Source: Filomicrobium sp.
GTDB lineage: Bacteria > Pseudomonadota > Alphaproteobacteria > Rhizobiales > Hyphomicrobiaceae
Direction: 5' to 3'
Assembly (NCBI GenBank): GCA_017792465.1
Contig: CP051234.1
Location: 2,946,501 to 3,010,500, forward strand
DNA length: 64,000 nt
The notes under the pieces are model-generated. The model made no database searches. It saw only the letters and a list, made by a program, of their open reading frames with translations, and had not been told where the DNA came from. Each line of letters starts with the position of its first letter. Position 1 is the first letter of the stretch. Below are positions 46,359 through 54,121 of the stretch, piece by piece. The position numbers and the translations under genes were made by a program.

Positions 46359-46422
46359 CCGGGGCCCTCGAGAGATTTTTCGAAGCGAAATCAAAGCTGA
46401 AAAAATTTCATCAGGGCCCCGG
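46359..46422. repeat. Long-loop inverted repeat after tctA
   Basis: CCGGGGCCCT (46359-46368) and AGGGCCCCGG (46413-46422) are exact inverted copies enclosing 44 bases, within which GATTTTTCG and CGAAATC can form a smaller stem. It lies between the tctA stop and the operator before gntR. It may be a bipartite terminator or a structured leader. Confidence 0.55.
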
Positions 46423-46440
46423 TAATTTACTTGAGTCGTT

Positions 46441-46461
46441 TCTGGCATATGGTATACCAGA
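46441..46461. promoter_or_regulatory. Predicted GntR/FCD autoregulatory operator
   Basis: TCTGG-N11-CCAGA encloses the palindrome TGGTATACCA. It shares TGGTATACCAG with the site before the reductase gene and TGGCATATnGTATnCCA with the site before tctC. It lies about 135 bases before the gntR ATG. Confidence 0.65.
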
Positions 46462-46596
46462 GGCAAGGATTAGAAGACCGGGGCGGGCATTCGACGCTTC
46501 TCAAGCGGCTCGCGTCAGTCAGATCCGGTAGGTCGTTTCATCATCGTAAGGTGACTGCGAGGCTTCGACCGGATTGTAAGTCCCCCGAGGGGTGAG

Positions 46597-47283
46597 ATGG
46601 CGATGAAGCGTCTTTCCGTAGAGCCAATCGGCGAAAGCCAAAGCCTCAAGGCGAGAGCCTATACGGCCTTGAAGGCGGCGATCACGGAAATGAATATTTA
46701 TGACAGCAATGTCGAGCTGCGGCTCGATGAGCGCGACCTGTCGGCAAGGTTCGGCATTTCCAGAACGCCGTTGCGCGAGGCTCTTGCGCAGCTTGATCAG
46801 GAAGGTCTTGTCAAAGTCGTCGCGCGTCGTGGGATCTTTATCGTCCGCAAAACGAAGGCCGAGATCATGGAGATGATCACGGTCTGGGCGGCTCTTGAAA
46901 GTATGGCAGCCCAGCTGGCTTGCGATGGCGCCAGCGACGAAGAAATCGCACAACTGCACGAGTTGGTCGACGAGTTCAGCCAGGACGCCGTTGCGCGCCG
47001 GATGGGTGAGTACTCAGACGCCAACATCACGTTTCACCAGGCGATCATCAACCTTGGCGGCAATCAGCTGATCAAGGACATCACCGATGGCCTGTTCGTC
47101 CATGTGCGCGCGATCCGCAACCGGGCGATATTCGAGAAGGATCGCGCAAAACGCTCACTTGCTGATCACAAGGACATTATCGAGGCTTTGGAAGCCCGCA
47201 ACCCGGAACGGGCCGGACGGCTTGTCCGGGACCACACGGTTCGCCTGCGCGATCACGTCGATCAGTTCGTTGAGATCGAATAA
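46597..47283 (+). CDS. GntR-family (FCD subfamily) transcriptional regulator
   Basis: A 228-residue regulator. The N-terminal winged helix is LKARAYTALKAAI...LDERDLSARFGISRTPLREALAQLDQEGLV, read in parts, with the recognition helix SRTPLREAL. The C-terminal FCD effector domain has metal-ligand histidines in NITFHQAIINLG, the HVRAIRN segment and LADHKDIIEALEARN. FCD regulators usually bind small carboxylates and release DNA. It lies between tctA and the ThDP enzyme gene, and three matching palindromes in the island are its probable sites. Confidence 0.92.
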   Translation: MAMKRLSVEPIGESQSLKARAYTALKAAITEMNIYDSNVELRLDERDLSARFGISRTPLREALAQLDQEGLVKVVARRGIFIVRKTKAEIMEMITVWAALESMAAQLACDGASDEEIAQLHELVDEFSQDAVARRMGEYSDANITFHQAIINLGGNQLIKDITDGLFVHVRAIRNRAIFEKDRAKRSLADHKDIIEALEARNPERAGRLVRDHTVRLRDHVDQFVEIE

Positions 47284-47334
47284 CGAAGAAGGAACGGGGT
47301 CTTTAGTGCCCCTAATTGACATGGGAGGCTGCTC

Positions 47335-49080
47335 ATGGCGGCAACTGCAACCACTACGAACACTGCCGACGATACCCTGGCCAGGAAGAGTGCGGATCCG
47401 AACATCGTCTCCGGTGGCCGCCTTGCCGCCAAGGCGCTGAAGAACGAAGGCGTCGATACGATCTTTACGCTGTGCGGCGGTCACATCATCGACATCTATG
47501 ACGGTTGCATCGACGAAGGCATTCGCATCATCGACGTTCGGCATGAGCAGGTCGCAGCGCACGCGGCTGACGGCTATGCCCGCCAGACCGGCAAGCTCGG
47601 TTGCGTTGTGACGACGGCAGGGCCCGGCTGCACCAACGCTGTTACGGGTGTTGCTACGGCGTTTCGTTCGGAAAGCCCGATCATCCACATCGGCGGTCAG
47701 GGATCGCTGACGCAGCACCGCATGGGTTCGCTTCAGGACCTTCCGCACGTCGACATGATGCGGCCGATCACGAAGTTCGCCGACAGTGTGCGCTCGACCG
47801 AGCGCGTCGCCGATATGATTTCGATGGCGGCTCGCGAGTGCTTCGCTGGCGCTTATGGTCCGGCCTATTTGGAAATTCCTCGCGACGTTCTCGACCGTGA
47901 GGTTCACATCGACACCGCTGTCGTTCCAAAGCCTGGTTCCTACCGCGCCTCGGTCCGTTCGATCGGCGACCCGAACGATGTCGAGAAGCTGGCCGACCTG
48001 CTTGTCAACGCGGAACGTCCTGCGATCCTGCTCGGGCAGCAAGTCTTCGCAACACGCGGTCACGAAGAAGCCATCGCTCTGCTTCGCGGTCTCGACATCC
48101 CCGGATACTTCAATGGCGCCAGCCGCGGTATGCTGCCGCCAGGCGATGAGCATCACTTCGACCGCACGCGTTCGCTGGCGTTCAAGAATGCCGACGTCAT
48201 CGTCATCGTCGGGACACCGTTCGATTTCCGTATGGGTTACGGCAAGCGTATTTCGCCAGACGTCAAGCTCGTTCAGATCGACCTCGACTACAAGACCGTC
48301 GGTAAGAACCGCGACATCTCGCTGGGTCTCGTCGGGCACCCTGGTGCGATCCTCGGCGCCGTTCTGGATGCGGCTTCGGCGAAGATCGACAACGGCAAGC
48401 GCCAGGCGCGCAAGCAGTGGATGTCGAAGCTGCGTGAAGCTGAAGCAGCAGCCCTTGAAAAGCTAATGCCGCTCTTCACCTCTGACCGCTCGCCGATCCA
48501 TCCGTTCCGTGTGGCTTGGGAAATCAACGAATTCCTCGGCGAGGACACCATTTACATCGGCGATGGCGGTGATGTCGTGACGATTTCGGCGCAGGCCGTG
48601 CGTCCGCGTGGCCCCGGCCAGTGGATGGACCCAGGCGCTCTGGGCTCGCTCGGTGTCGGTACCGGTTTCGCGCTTGCGGCCAAGCTGGCGCATCCGAACA
48701 AGGAAGTCATGTGCTACTACGGCGACGGTTCGTTCGGCATGACGGCTTTCGACATGGAAACGGCTAACCGCTTCGGCGCACCTTATCTGGCGGTCATCGG
48801 CAATAACTCGGCGATGAACCAGATCCGTTACGGCCAGATCTCCAAGTATGGCGAGCAGCGCGGCAACATCGGCAACCTCCTGGCTGACGTGCCGTTCTCC
48901 AAGTTCGCTGAAATGCTGGGCGGCTATGGCGAAGAGGTGCACAACGCCGACGACATCCAGCCGGCTCTGCAGCGGGCTCGCGAGCAGATCGCCAAGACCG
49001 GCAAGTCTGCTGTCGTCAACATCTGGGTCGACCCGACCGAATATGCGCCGGGCACCAAGAACCAGACGATGTACAAGTAA
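47335..49080 (+). CDS. ThDP-dependent enzyme of the oxalyl-CoA decarboxylase / 2-hydroxyacyl-CoA lyase family
   Basis: A 581-residue three-domain ThDP enzyme. The catalytic Glu71 lies in RHEQVAAHAADGYAR. The ThDP/Mg motif is GDGSFG (463-468) ending near NN at 489. The position beside formyl-CoA transferase argues for oxalyl-CoA decarboxylation to formyl-CoA. However, the sequence differs from classical Oxc: it has FTLCGGHIIDIYDG where Oxc has YGxxGIP, and DGSFGMTAFDMETANRF where Oxc has EGDSAFGFSGMEVETICRY-type residues. It looks closer to acetolactate-synthase-like 2-hydroxyacyl-CoA lyases, which also release formyl-CoA. An ATG with GGGAGG starts it. C-terminus ends APGTKNQTMYK. Confidence 0.75.
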   Translation: MAATATTTNTADDTLARKSADPNIVSGGRLAAKALKNEGVDTIFTLCGGHIIDIYDGCIDEGIRIIDVRHEQVAAHAADGYARQTGKLGCVVTTAGPGCTNAVTGVATAFRSESPIIHIGGQGSLTQHRMGSLQDLPHVDMMRPITKFADSVRSTERVADMISMAARECFAGAYGPAYLEIPRDVLDREVHIDTAVVPKPGSYRASVRSIGDPNDVEKLADLLVNAERPAILLGQQVFATRGHEEAIALLRGLDIPGYFNGASRGMLPPGDEHHFDRTRSLAFKNADVIVIVGTPFDFRMGYGKRISPDVKLVQIDLDYKTVGKNRDISLGLVGHPGAILGAVLDAASAKIDNGKRQARKQWMSKLREAEAAALEKLMPLFTSDRSPIHPFRVAWEINEFLGEDTIYIGDGGDVVTISAQAVRPRGPGQWMDPGALGSLGVGTGFALAAKLAHPNKEVMCYYGDGSFGMTAFDMETANRFGAPYLAVIGNNSAMNQIRYGQISKYGEQRGNIGNLLADVPFSKFAEMLGGYGEEVHNADDIQPALQRAREQIAKTGKSAVVNIWVDPTEYAPGTKNQTMYK

Positions 49081-49094
49081 GACCTTGTATTTTG

Positions 49095-49119
49095 CGTGGG
49101 GGCTTTTAAAGCCCTCACG
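49095..49119 (+). promoter_or_regulatory. Intercistronic hairpin 1 downstream of the ThDP gene
   Basis: CGTGGGGGCT and AGCCCTCACG pair over ten bases (one G-U) with a five-base loop, 15 bases after the stop. No T-run follows, so it is more likely an mRNA-stabilising element than a full terminator. Confidence 0.5.
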
Positions 49120-49201
49120 TGAGATGTTACTCAACTAAAGTCGAGGAACGACGGGGTCGCCGTCGGGCTCGCAAAGAACAAAACAATCAACCGGGTATTC
49201 G

Positions 49202-49220
49202 GAGCGGTCATGAACCGCTC
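49202..49220 (+). promoter_or_regulatory. Intercistronic hairpin 2 upstream of frc
   Basis: GAGCGGT and ACCGCTC form a perfect seven-bp stem around CATGA, 31 bases before the frc ATG. It could influence frc translation. Confidence 0.45.
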
Positions 49221-49250
49221 GGAGCAACTACCGTAAGGGGCTTAAAGAAA

Positions 49251-50528
49251 ATGTCTAAAGCGCTCGATGGCGTCAAGATCCTCGATTTCACGCACGTCCA
49301 GTCAGGACCGACCTGTACGCAGCTTTTGGCCTGGTTTGGCGCTGACGTGATCAAGGTCGAGCGGCCTGGCGTCGGCGATGCGACGCGCAAGCAGCTGGTT
49401 GATGTCGAAGGCGCCGACAGCCTCTATTTCACGATGCTGAACCACAACAAGCGCTCGATCACGCTCAACACCAAGAACGAAAAGGGCAAGGAAGTCCTCG
49501 AGCGGCTGGTCAAGACCTGCGACGTTCTGGTTGAGAACTTTGCACCAGGTGCGCTCGACCGCATGGGTTTTTCCTGGGAACGCATCCAGGAAATTAACCC
49601 GCGCATGATCATGGCGTCGGTCAAAGGATTTGGTCCTGGTCCCTATGAGGACTGCAAGGTTTACGAGAACGTTGCACAGTGCGCTGGTGGTTCGGCCTCG
49701 ACGACCGGCTTCCTCGATGGTCCGCCGGTCGTCACGGGTGCGCAGATCGGTGACTCGGGCACCGGTCTTCATCTCGCGCTTGGCATCATGACGGCGCTCT
49801 TCCATCGTGAGCGCACCGGTAAGGGTCAGAAGGTTCTAGCGCCAATGCAGGATGGCGTTTTGAACCTGTGCCGCGTCAAGCTGCGCGATCAGCAGCGCCT
49901 CAAGGCCGGCCCGCTGAAAGAATACTCGCAGTTTGGCGAAGGCATTCCGTTTGGTGAAGCGACGCCGCGCGCAGGCAACGATTCTGGTGGCGGTCAGCCC
50001 GGACGCATTCTCAAATGCAAAGGCTGGGAAACCGATCCCAACGCCTACACCTATTTCATTACCCAGGCTGCGGTTTGGGAGAAGATCTGCGACGTCATCG
50101 GCGAGCCGGAATGGAAAACGAAGGCTGGCTACGCAACGCCGCCTGAACGCCTCGACAAGCTCAATGAGATCTTCGAGCGCATCGAGCAGTGGACGATGAC
50201 CAAGTCCAAGTTCGAAGTCATGGAAATCTGCAACCCGCTCGATATTCCTGTCGGTCCAATTCTGTCCATGAAGGAAATTGCCGAGGACGAAGGTCTGAGG
50301 AAAACGGGTACGGTCGTTGAAGTCGATCACCCCGAGCGTGGTCCTTATCTGACGGTCGGCAGCCCGATCAAGTTCTCGGGCATGGATGTCGAAGTGAAGC
50401 GCTCGCCACTTCTGGGCGAACATACGGCTGAAATTCTGAAAGATGTTCTGGGTTACTCCGAGGAAGAAGTCGAAGAACTCAAGTCCACTGGCGTTACCGA
50501 CGTGGTCAAGAAGATCGCTGCGGAATAA
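49251..50528 (+). CDS. frc: Formyl-CoA:oxalate CoA-transferase (family III)
   Basis: A 425-residue CoA-transferase that moves CoA from formyl-CoA to oxalate. Similarity to Oxalobacter Frc is strong throughout: [39 protein letters not shown], the catalytic Asp168 in [10 protein letters not shown], the glycine-rich loop GGGQPG and [14 protein letters not shown]. The frame extends to 49119 but [13 protein letters not shown] at 49251 is the family start. Close match to true Frc rather than generic CaiB proteins supports an oxalyl-CoA/formyl-CoA pathway for the island. Followed by the formyltransferase-like gene. Confidence 0.9.
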   Translation: MSKALDGVKILDFTHVQSGPTCTQLLAWFGADVIKVERPGVGDATRKQLVDVEGADSLYFTMLNHNKRSITLNTKNEKGKEVLERLVKTCDVLVENFAPGALDRMGFSWERIQEINPRMIMASVKGFGPGPYEDCKVYENVAQCAGGSASTTGFLDGPPVVTGAQIGDSGTGLHLALGIMTALFHRERTGKGQKVLAPMQDGVLNLCRVKLRDQQRLKAGPLKEYSQFGEGIPFGEATPRAGNDSGGGQPGRILKCKGWETDPNAYTYFITQAAVWEKICDVIGEPEWKTKAGYATPPERLDKLNEIFERIEQWTMTKSKFEVMEICNPLDIPVGPILSMKEIAEDEGLRKTGTVVEVDHPERGPYLTVGSPIKFSGMDVEVKRSPLLGEHTAEILKDVLGYSEEEVEELKSTGVTDVVKKIAAE

Positions 50529-50552
50529 CGCTCAATCATAACAACAAGAGCT

Positions 50553-50578
50553 GGTGGACCGGCTTCGTGCGGTCCACC
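50553..50578 (+). promoter_or_regulatory. Intercistronic hairpin after frc
   Basis: GGTGGACCG and CGGTCCACC form a perfect nine-bp stem with an eight-base loop, 24 bases after the frc stop and 55 before the next ATG. No T-run follows. Confidence 0.5.
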
Positions 50579-50633
50579 GAAACTGAAACTCAATTCGCTC
50601 CGACGGAACATTCCGGGCGGAAAGGGAGTACGC

Positions 50634-51557
50634 ATGCGTATCGTGGTTCATGGCCAGCAGGCCTTTGGCAAGGCGGTGCTCGAGAAGCTGCTTGAGCGCG
50701 GCGAAAATGTTGTGGCTGTTTGTTGTGCGCCGACCAAGGAAGGCAAGCCGGAAGATCCGCTTGCCGAGCTCGCTCGCGAAAAAGGTCTGCCCGTCCATCA
50801 GCCGGCTTCATGGAAGACGCCGGAAGCGCTCGAACTGATGAAGTCGTTCGACGCTGATGTATGCATGATGGCATACGTGTTGTTGTTCGTGCCCGAAGAA
50901 GTTCGCGATGCGCCGCGCTATGGGACGTTCCAGTATCACCCTTCGCTGTGCCCCTGGCACCGTGGTCCGTCGGGCATCAACTGGCCGATCGCGATGGGCA
51001 AGAAGCACACTGGCCTGACGATCTTCTGGCCGGATGATGGTCTAGATGAAGGTCCGATCTTCCTGCAGAAGACTTGCGAAATTGGCCCTGATGAAACGCT
51101 GGGCGATGTATACTTCAAGAAGTTGTTCCCGATGGGCGTCGACGCCATGCTCGAGTGTCTCGACATGGTCAAGGCCGGCGTCATTCTCAAGCATACTCAG
51201 GACCTTGAAGCCGGCTCTTATGAGAGCTGGTTCTCCAAAAAGGTCGCGCAGCTCGATTGGTCGAAGTCGGCTGACGAATGCTACAACTGGATCAGAGCCG
51301 CCAACCCGCAGCCGGGCGCCTGGACGACGGTCAATGGCACGCAGCTTGCCATTTTCGATGCCGCCAAGGTCGATGGATCGGGCAAGCCTGGTGAAATTCT
51401 GAGCATCTCCGAAGAAGGTGTCGTTATTGCCGCAGCCGACGGTGCAGTCCTGGCCAAGCGGGTCAGACCGGGTAAGGATGCGAAGGTAACGGGTGCGGAA
51501 TGGGCACAAGCCTCGGGTCTGAAGGTTGGCGATGTGTGCGAACGGGTCGAACAATAA
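50634..51557 (+). CDS. Stand-alone formyltransferase/10-formyl-THF hydrolase-like protein
   Basis: A 307-residue protein with an N-terminal formyl-transferase domain and a C-terminal Fmt-like OB domain. It matches the N-terminal hydrolase part of 10-formyl-THF dehydrogenase (ALDH1L1) better than Fmt: YHPSLCPWHRGPSGINW and TIFWPDDGLDEGPIFLQK are diagnostic. His102 and Asp138 correspond to the catalytic His106 and Asp142 of that enzyme, with the same 36-residue spacing. No acyl-carrier or aldehyde-dehydrogenase domain follows. Between frc and formate-THF ligase it could hydrolyse 10-formyl-THF, or exchange formyl groups between CoA and THF; the second is only a hypothesis. Confidence 0.8.
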   Translation: MRIVVHGQQAFGKAVLEKLLERGENVVAVCCAPTKEGKPEDPLAELAREKGLPVHQPASWKTPEALELMKSFDADVCMMAYVLLFVPEEVRDAPRYGTFQYHPSLCPWHRGPSGINWPIAMGKKHTGLTIFWPDDGLDEGPIFLQKTCEIGPDETLGDVYFKKLFPMGVDAMLECLDMVKAGVILKHTQDLEAGSYESWFSKKVAQLDWSKSADECYNWIRAANPQPGAWTTVNGTQLAIFDAAKVDGSGKPGEILSISEEGVVIAAADGAVLAKRVRPGKDAKVTGAEWAQASGLKVGDVCERVEQ

Positions 51558-51623
51558 CGATCGGGCCAACGCTACTGGCATTCGCATTCAAAAGACGTGT
51601 GTGAAGGAAAAGGAAACGCTCCA

Positions 51624-53300
51624 ATGTCTGTAAAATCCGATATCGAGATTGCCCGCGAGGCATCGATGCGCCCCATCGCTGAGGTCGCAGAAAAAATCGA
51701 TGTTACAAGCGACGCACTTTTGAACTATGGGCCCTACAAGGCAAAGATCTCCGCAGAATTCATCGACAGCCTGAAGGACCGCCCCGACGGCAAGCTGATC
51801 CTGGTGACGGCGATTTCGCCGACCCCGGCTGGCGAAGGCAAAACGACGACGACGGTCGGTCTCGGCGACGGCCTTAACCGCATCGGCAAGAAAGCGATGA
51901 GCTGCCTGCGCGAGCCATCGCTTGGCCCGTGCTTTGGCGTCAAGGGCGGTGCGGCCGGCGGCGGCTACTCGCAGGTCGTGCCGATGGAAGACATCAACCT
52001 GCACTTCACCGGTGACTTCCACGCGATCACGTCGGCGAACAACCTACTGGCTGCGCTCATCGACAACCACATCTATTGGGGCAACTCGCTGGGCATCGAC
52101 GCGCGCCGTGTCGCTTGGCGCCGGGTCATCGATATGAACGACCGCGCGCTGCGCCAGATCACCAACTCGCTGGGTGGCGTTGCCAACGGCTTCCCGCGCC
52201 AGGATGGTTTCGACATCACGGTTGCGTCCGAAGTCATGGCCATTTTGTGCCTGGCGAATGACCTGAAGGATCTTCAGCGCCGTCTCGGCAACATCGTCGT
52301 CGCCTATACGCGTGAGAAGAAGCCGGTTCTGGCGCGCGATCTGAAGGCCGACGGTCCGATGACCGTTCTGCTGAAAGATGCGCTGATGCCGAACCTGGTG
52401 CAGACGCTTGAAAACAACCCCGTGTTCATCCACGGCGGTCCGTTCGCCAACATCGCGCACGGCTGTAACTCGGTTCTTGCCACCAAGACCGCGCTGAAGC
52501 TTTGCGATTATGTGGTGACGGAAGCAGGTTTCGGCGCCGACCTCGGTGCTGAGAAGTTCTTCGACATCAAGTGCCGCATGGCCGGCTTGAAGCCATCGGT
52601 TGTCGTGCTTGTTGCAACGATCCGCGCATTGAAGATGCACGGTGGCGTTGCCAAGGACGAACTCAAGGCGGAGAACGTCGAGGCCGTCAAGAAGGGTGCC
52701 GCCAACATGCAGCGCCACCTTGAGAACCTGCGCAAGTTCGGCGTGGCACCGGTTGTTGCGATCAACAAATTCATCTTCGATACGGATGCTGAAGTCGAGG
52801 CTGTCAAAGCGGCCGCAGAAGCTGCCGGTGCGAAAGCCTTCCTTGCCAACCACTGGGCAGACGGCGGCGCCGGTATCGAAGAAGTTGCAAAGCACGTCGT
52901 CGAGCTGGCTGACGCCGGTCAGTCCGAATTCAAGACGCTCTATCCCGATGAGATGCCTCTGTGGGATAAGATCAAGACGATCGCGACCGAGATCTATCGC
53001 GCTGAAAACGTCACAGGCAGTGCTGCTGTCATGAACCAGGTGAAGGATCTGCAGGATGCCGGTTATGGCCATCTGCCGATCTGCGTAGCGAAAACGCAGT
53101 ACTCGTTCTCGACCGACCCCAACAAGCGCGGCGCGCCGACGGGTCACGAGATCCCGGTGCGTGAGGTGATCCTTGCTGCCGGTGCCGAGTTCATCGTGGC
53201 TGTCTGCGGTGACATCATGCGGATGCCGGGTCTGCCGCGGAAACCGTCGGCTGAGGTGATTATGCTTAACGAAGAAGGGCAGATCGAAGGTCTGTTCTAA
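51624..53300 (+). CDS. fhs: Formate--tetrahydrofolate ligase
   Basis: ATP-dependent formation of 10-formyl-THF from formate; called ftfL in methylotrophs. The 558-residue protein has the P-loop [15 protein letters not shown] (66-80), the segment [34 protein letters not shown] and the later [14 protein letters not shown] and [12 protein letters not shown]. The frame reaches 51597; the ATG at 51624 ([13 protein letters not shown]) is the family start. It closes the operon: a clean terminator follows. In a serine-cycle methylotroph this is the entry of formate into assimilation, so its place in this operon links formyl-CoA breakdown to C1 assimilation. Confidence 0.96.
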   Translation: MSVKSDIEIAREASMRPIAEVAEKIDVTSDALLNYGPYKAKISAEFIDSLKDRPDGKLILVTAISPTPAGEGKTTTTVGLGDGLNRIGKKAMSCLREPSLGPCFGVKGGAAGGGYSQVVPMEDINLHFTGDFHAITSANNLLAALIDNHIYWGNSLGIDARRVAWRRVIDMNDRALRQITNSLGGVANGFPRQDGFDITVASEVMAILCLANDLKDLQRRLGNIVVAYTREKKPVLARDLKADGPMTVLLKDALMPNLVQTLENNPVFIHGGPFANIAHGCNSVLATKTALKLCDYVVTEAGFGADLGAEKFFDIKCRMAGLKPSVVVLVATIRALKMHGGVAKDELKAENVEAVKKGAANMQRHLENLRKFGVAPVVAINKFIFDTDAEVEAVKAAAEAAGAKAFLANHWADGGAGIEEVAKHVVELADAGQSEFKTLYPDEMPLWDKIKTIATEIYRAENVTGSAAVMNQVKDLQDAGYGHLPICVAKTQYSFSTDPNKRGAPTGHEIPVREVILAAGAEFIVAVCGDIMRMPGLPRKPSAEVIMLNEEGQIEGLF

Positions 53301-53329
53301 GCGATAAGCTTAACCCTCAAAGAGAAATT

Positions 53330-53358
53330 GGCCGGTGGCGCAAGCTGCCGGCCTTTTT
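53330..53358 (+). terminator. Intrinsic terminator closing the island
   Basis: GGCCGGTGGC and GCTGCCGGCC form a ten-bp stem (two G-U pairs) with a GCAA tetraloop, followed by TTTTT. It lies 30 bases after the formate-THF ligase stop. Confidence 0.88.
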
Positions 53359-53429
53359 GTTTGGGGTGTTTTTGTGAGAGGATAGGGCGTGCGCAGACTT
53401 CTTGATGCGGATCAGGGGAGGCTTAAGTT

Positions 53430-54059
53430 TTGAATTTGCGGATTATCGGTTTGGCCGGGTTGCTCGGTCTGGTGGCGTTTACGTTCTTGACCGTCGATGC
53501 GGCGCCGACGCGGGCGCAGGGGAATTACTGCGAGGATCTCTGGTATCAGCGCAATCGGATTTTTGCGGCTCGCGGGTATTGTTTTGGCAGCCCCAAGGGA
53601 CAGGCGGCGTTTCCGAATTCGTGCTTTCCGCCTTACGGGGAGCTGACTGCGGCTGAGCGGCAGCTGGTGGGCTATATCAAATCGCTCGAAGCGCAGGCTG
53701 GTTGCGGCAGCGCTCAGGGTTCGAATGTCGTACAGGGCATGCTGCCGATCATTATCGGCGGCGATGATTACGATGCTTGCGCGAGTTCGGGCGAGGTCGT
53801 CGGGTTGAAAGTCAGCGGCGATGGATTCCTGGCCGTGCGCGCCTCACCGAACGGAACCGAGGTCGATCAGATCTATAACGGTCAGCAGATCTATCTTTGC
53901 AACCAGATCGGTGGCTGGATGGGGATCGTTTATCCCAAGCCCGGGCAGGATGCTTCCCAGTGCAATGTTTCGACCCCTTGGGGGACGCGTCAGCAGTATT
54001 CAGGCCCATGCGGTTTCGGATGGGTGTCGCGCAAATATATCCGGATTATTGCAGGCTGA
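53430..54059 (+). CDS. Secreted YARHG/SH3-domain protein
   Basis: A 209-residue protein starting at a TTG preceded by GGGGAGG. A signal peptide (LAGLLGLVAFTFLTVDAA, about 7-24) leads to a YARHG-type cysteine motif, CEDLWYQRNRIFAARGYCF, closed by AAFPNSCF. After a linker, residues about 120-209 resemble a bacterial SH3 domain (LAVRASPNGTEVDQIYNG, GWMGIVYP, GFGWVSRKYI). Such proteins are periplasmic and often bind peptidoglycan. The pairs of cysteines suggest disulfides. Not part of the island operon, which terminates upstream. Confidence 0.7.
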   Translation: MNLRIIGLAGLLGLVAFTFLTVDAAPTRAQGNYCEDLWYQRNRIFAARGYCFGSPKGQAAFPNSCFPPYGELTAAERQLVGYIKSLEAQAGCGSAQGSNVVQGMLPIIIGGDDYDACASSGEVVGLKVSGDGFLAVRASPNGTEVDQIYNGQQIYLCNQIGGWMGIVYPKPGQDASQCNVSTPWGTRQQYSGPCGFGWVSRKYIRIIAG

Positions 54060-54087
54060 GGGGAGCGCAGGCGAGCCAGGACAAACC

Positions 54088-54105
54088 GTGCCGGCTCGCC
54101 GGCAC
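54088..54105. terminator. Weak convergent terminator
   Basis: GTGCCGG and CCGGCAC pair perfectly over a CTCG loop, followed by TCCATTTTCT. It lies between the convergent stops of the SH3 and RND genes. The T-run is imperfect. Confidence 0.4.
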
Positions 54106-54121
54106 TCCATTTTCTCTCGTC

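Noticed and set aside
45156-46466. A 436-codon frame antisense to tctA
   Set aside because: Charged, low-complexity product complementary to membrane helices; tctA is certain.
47335-49080. Naming this gene simply acetolactate synthase or classical oxc
   Set aside because: Context with Frc and formate-THF ligase argues against branched-chain synthesis, and motifs differ from classical Oxc, so only the wider family was given.
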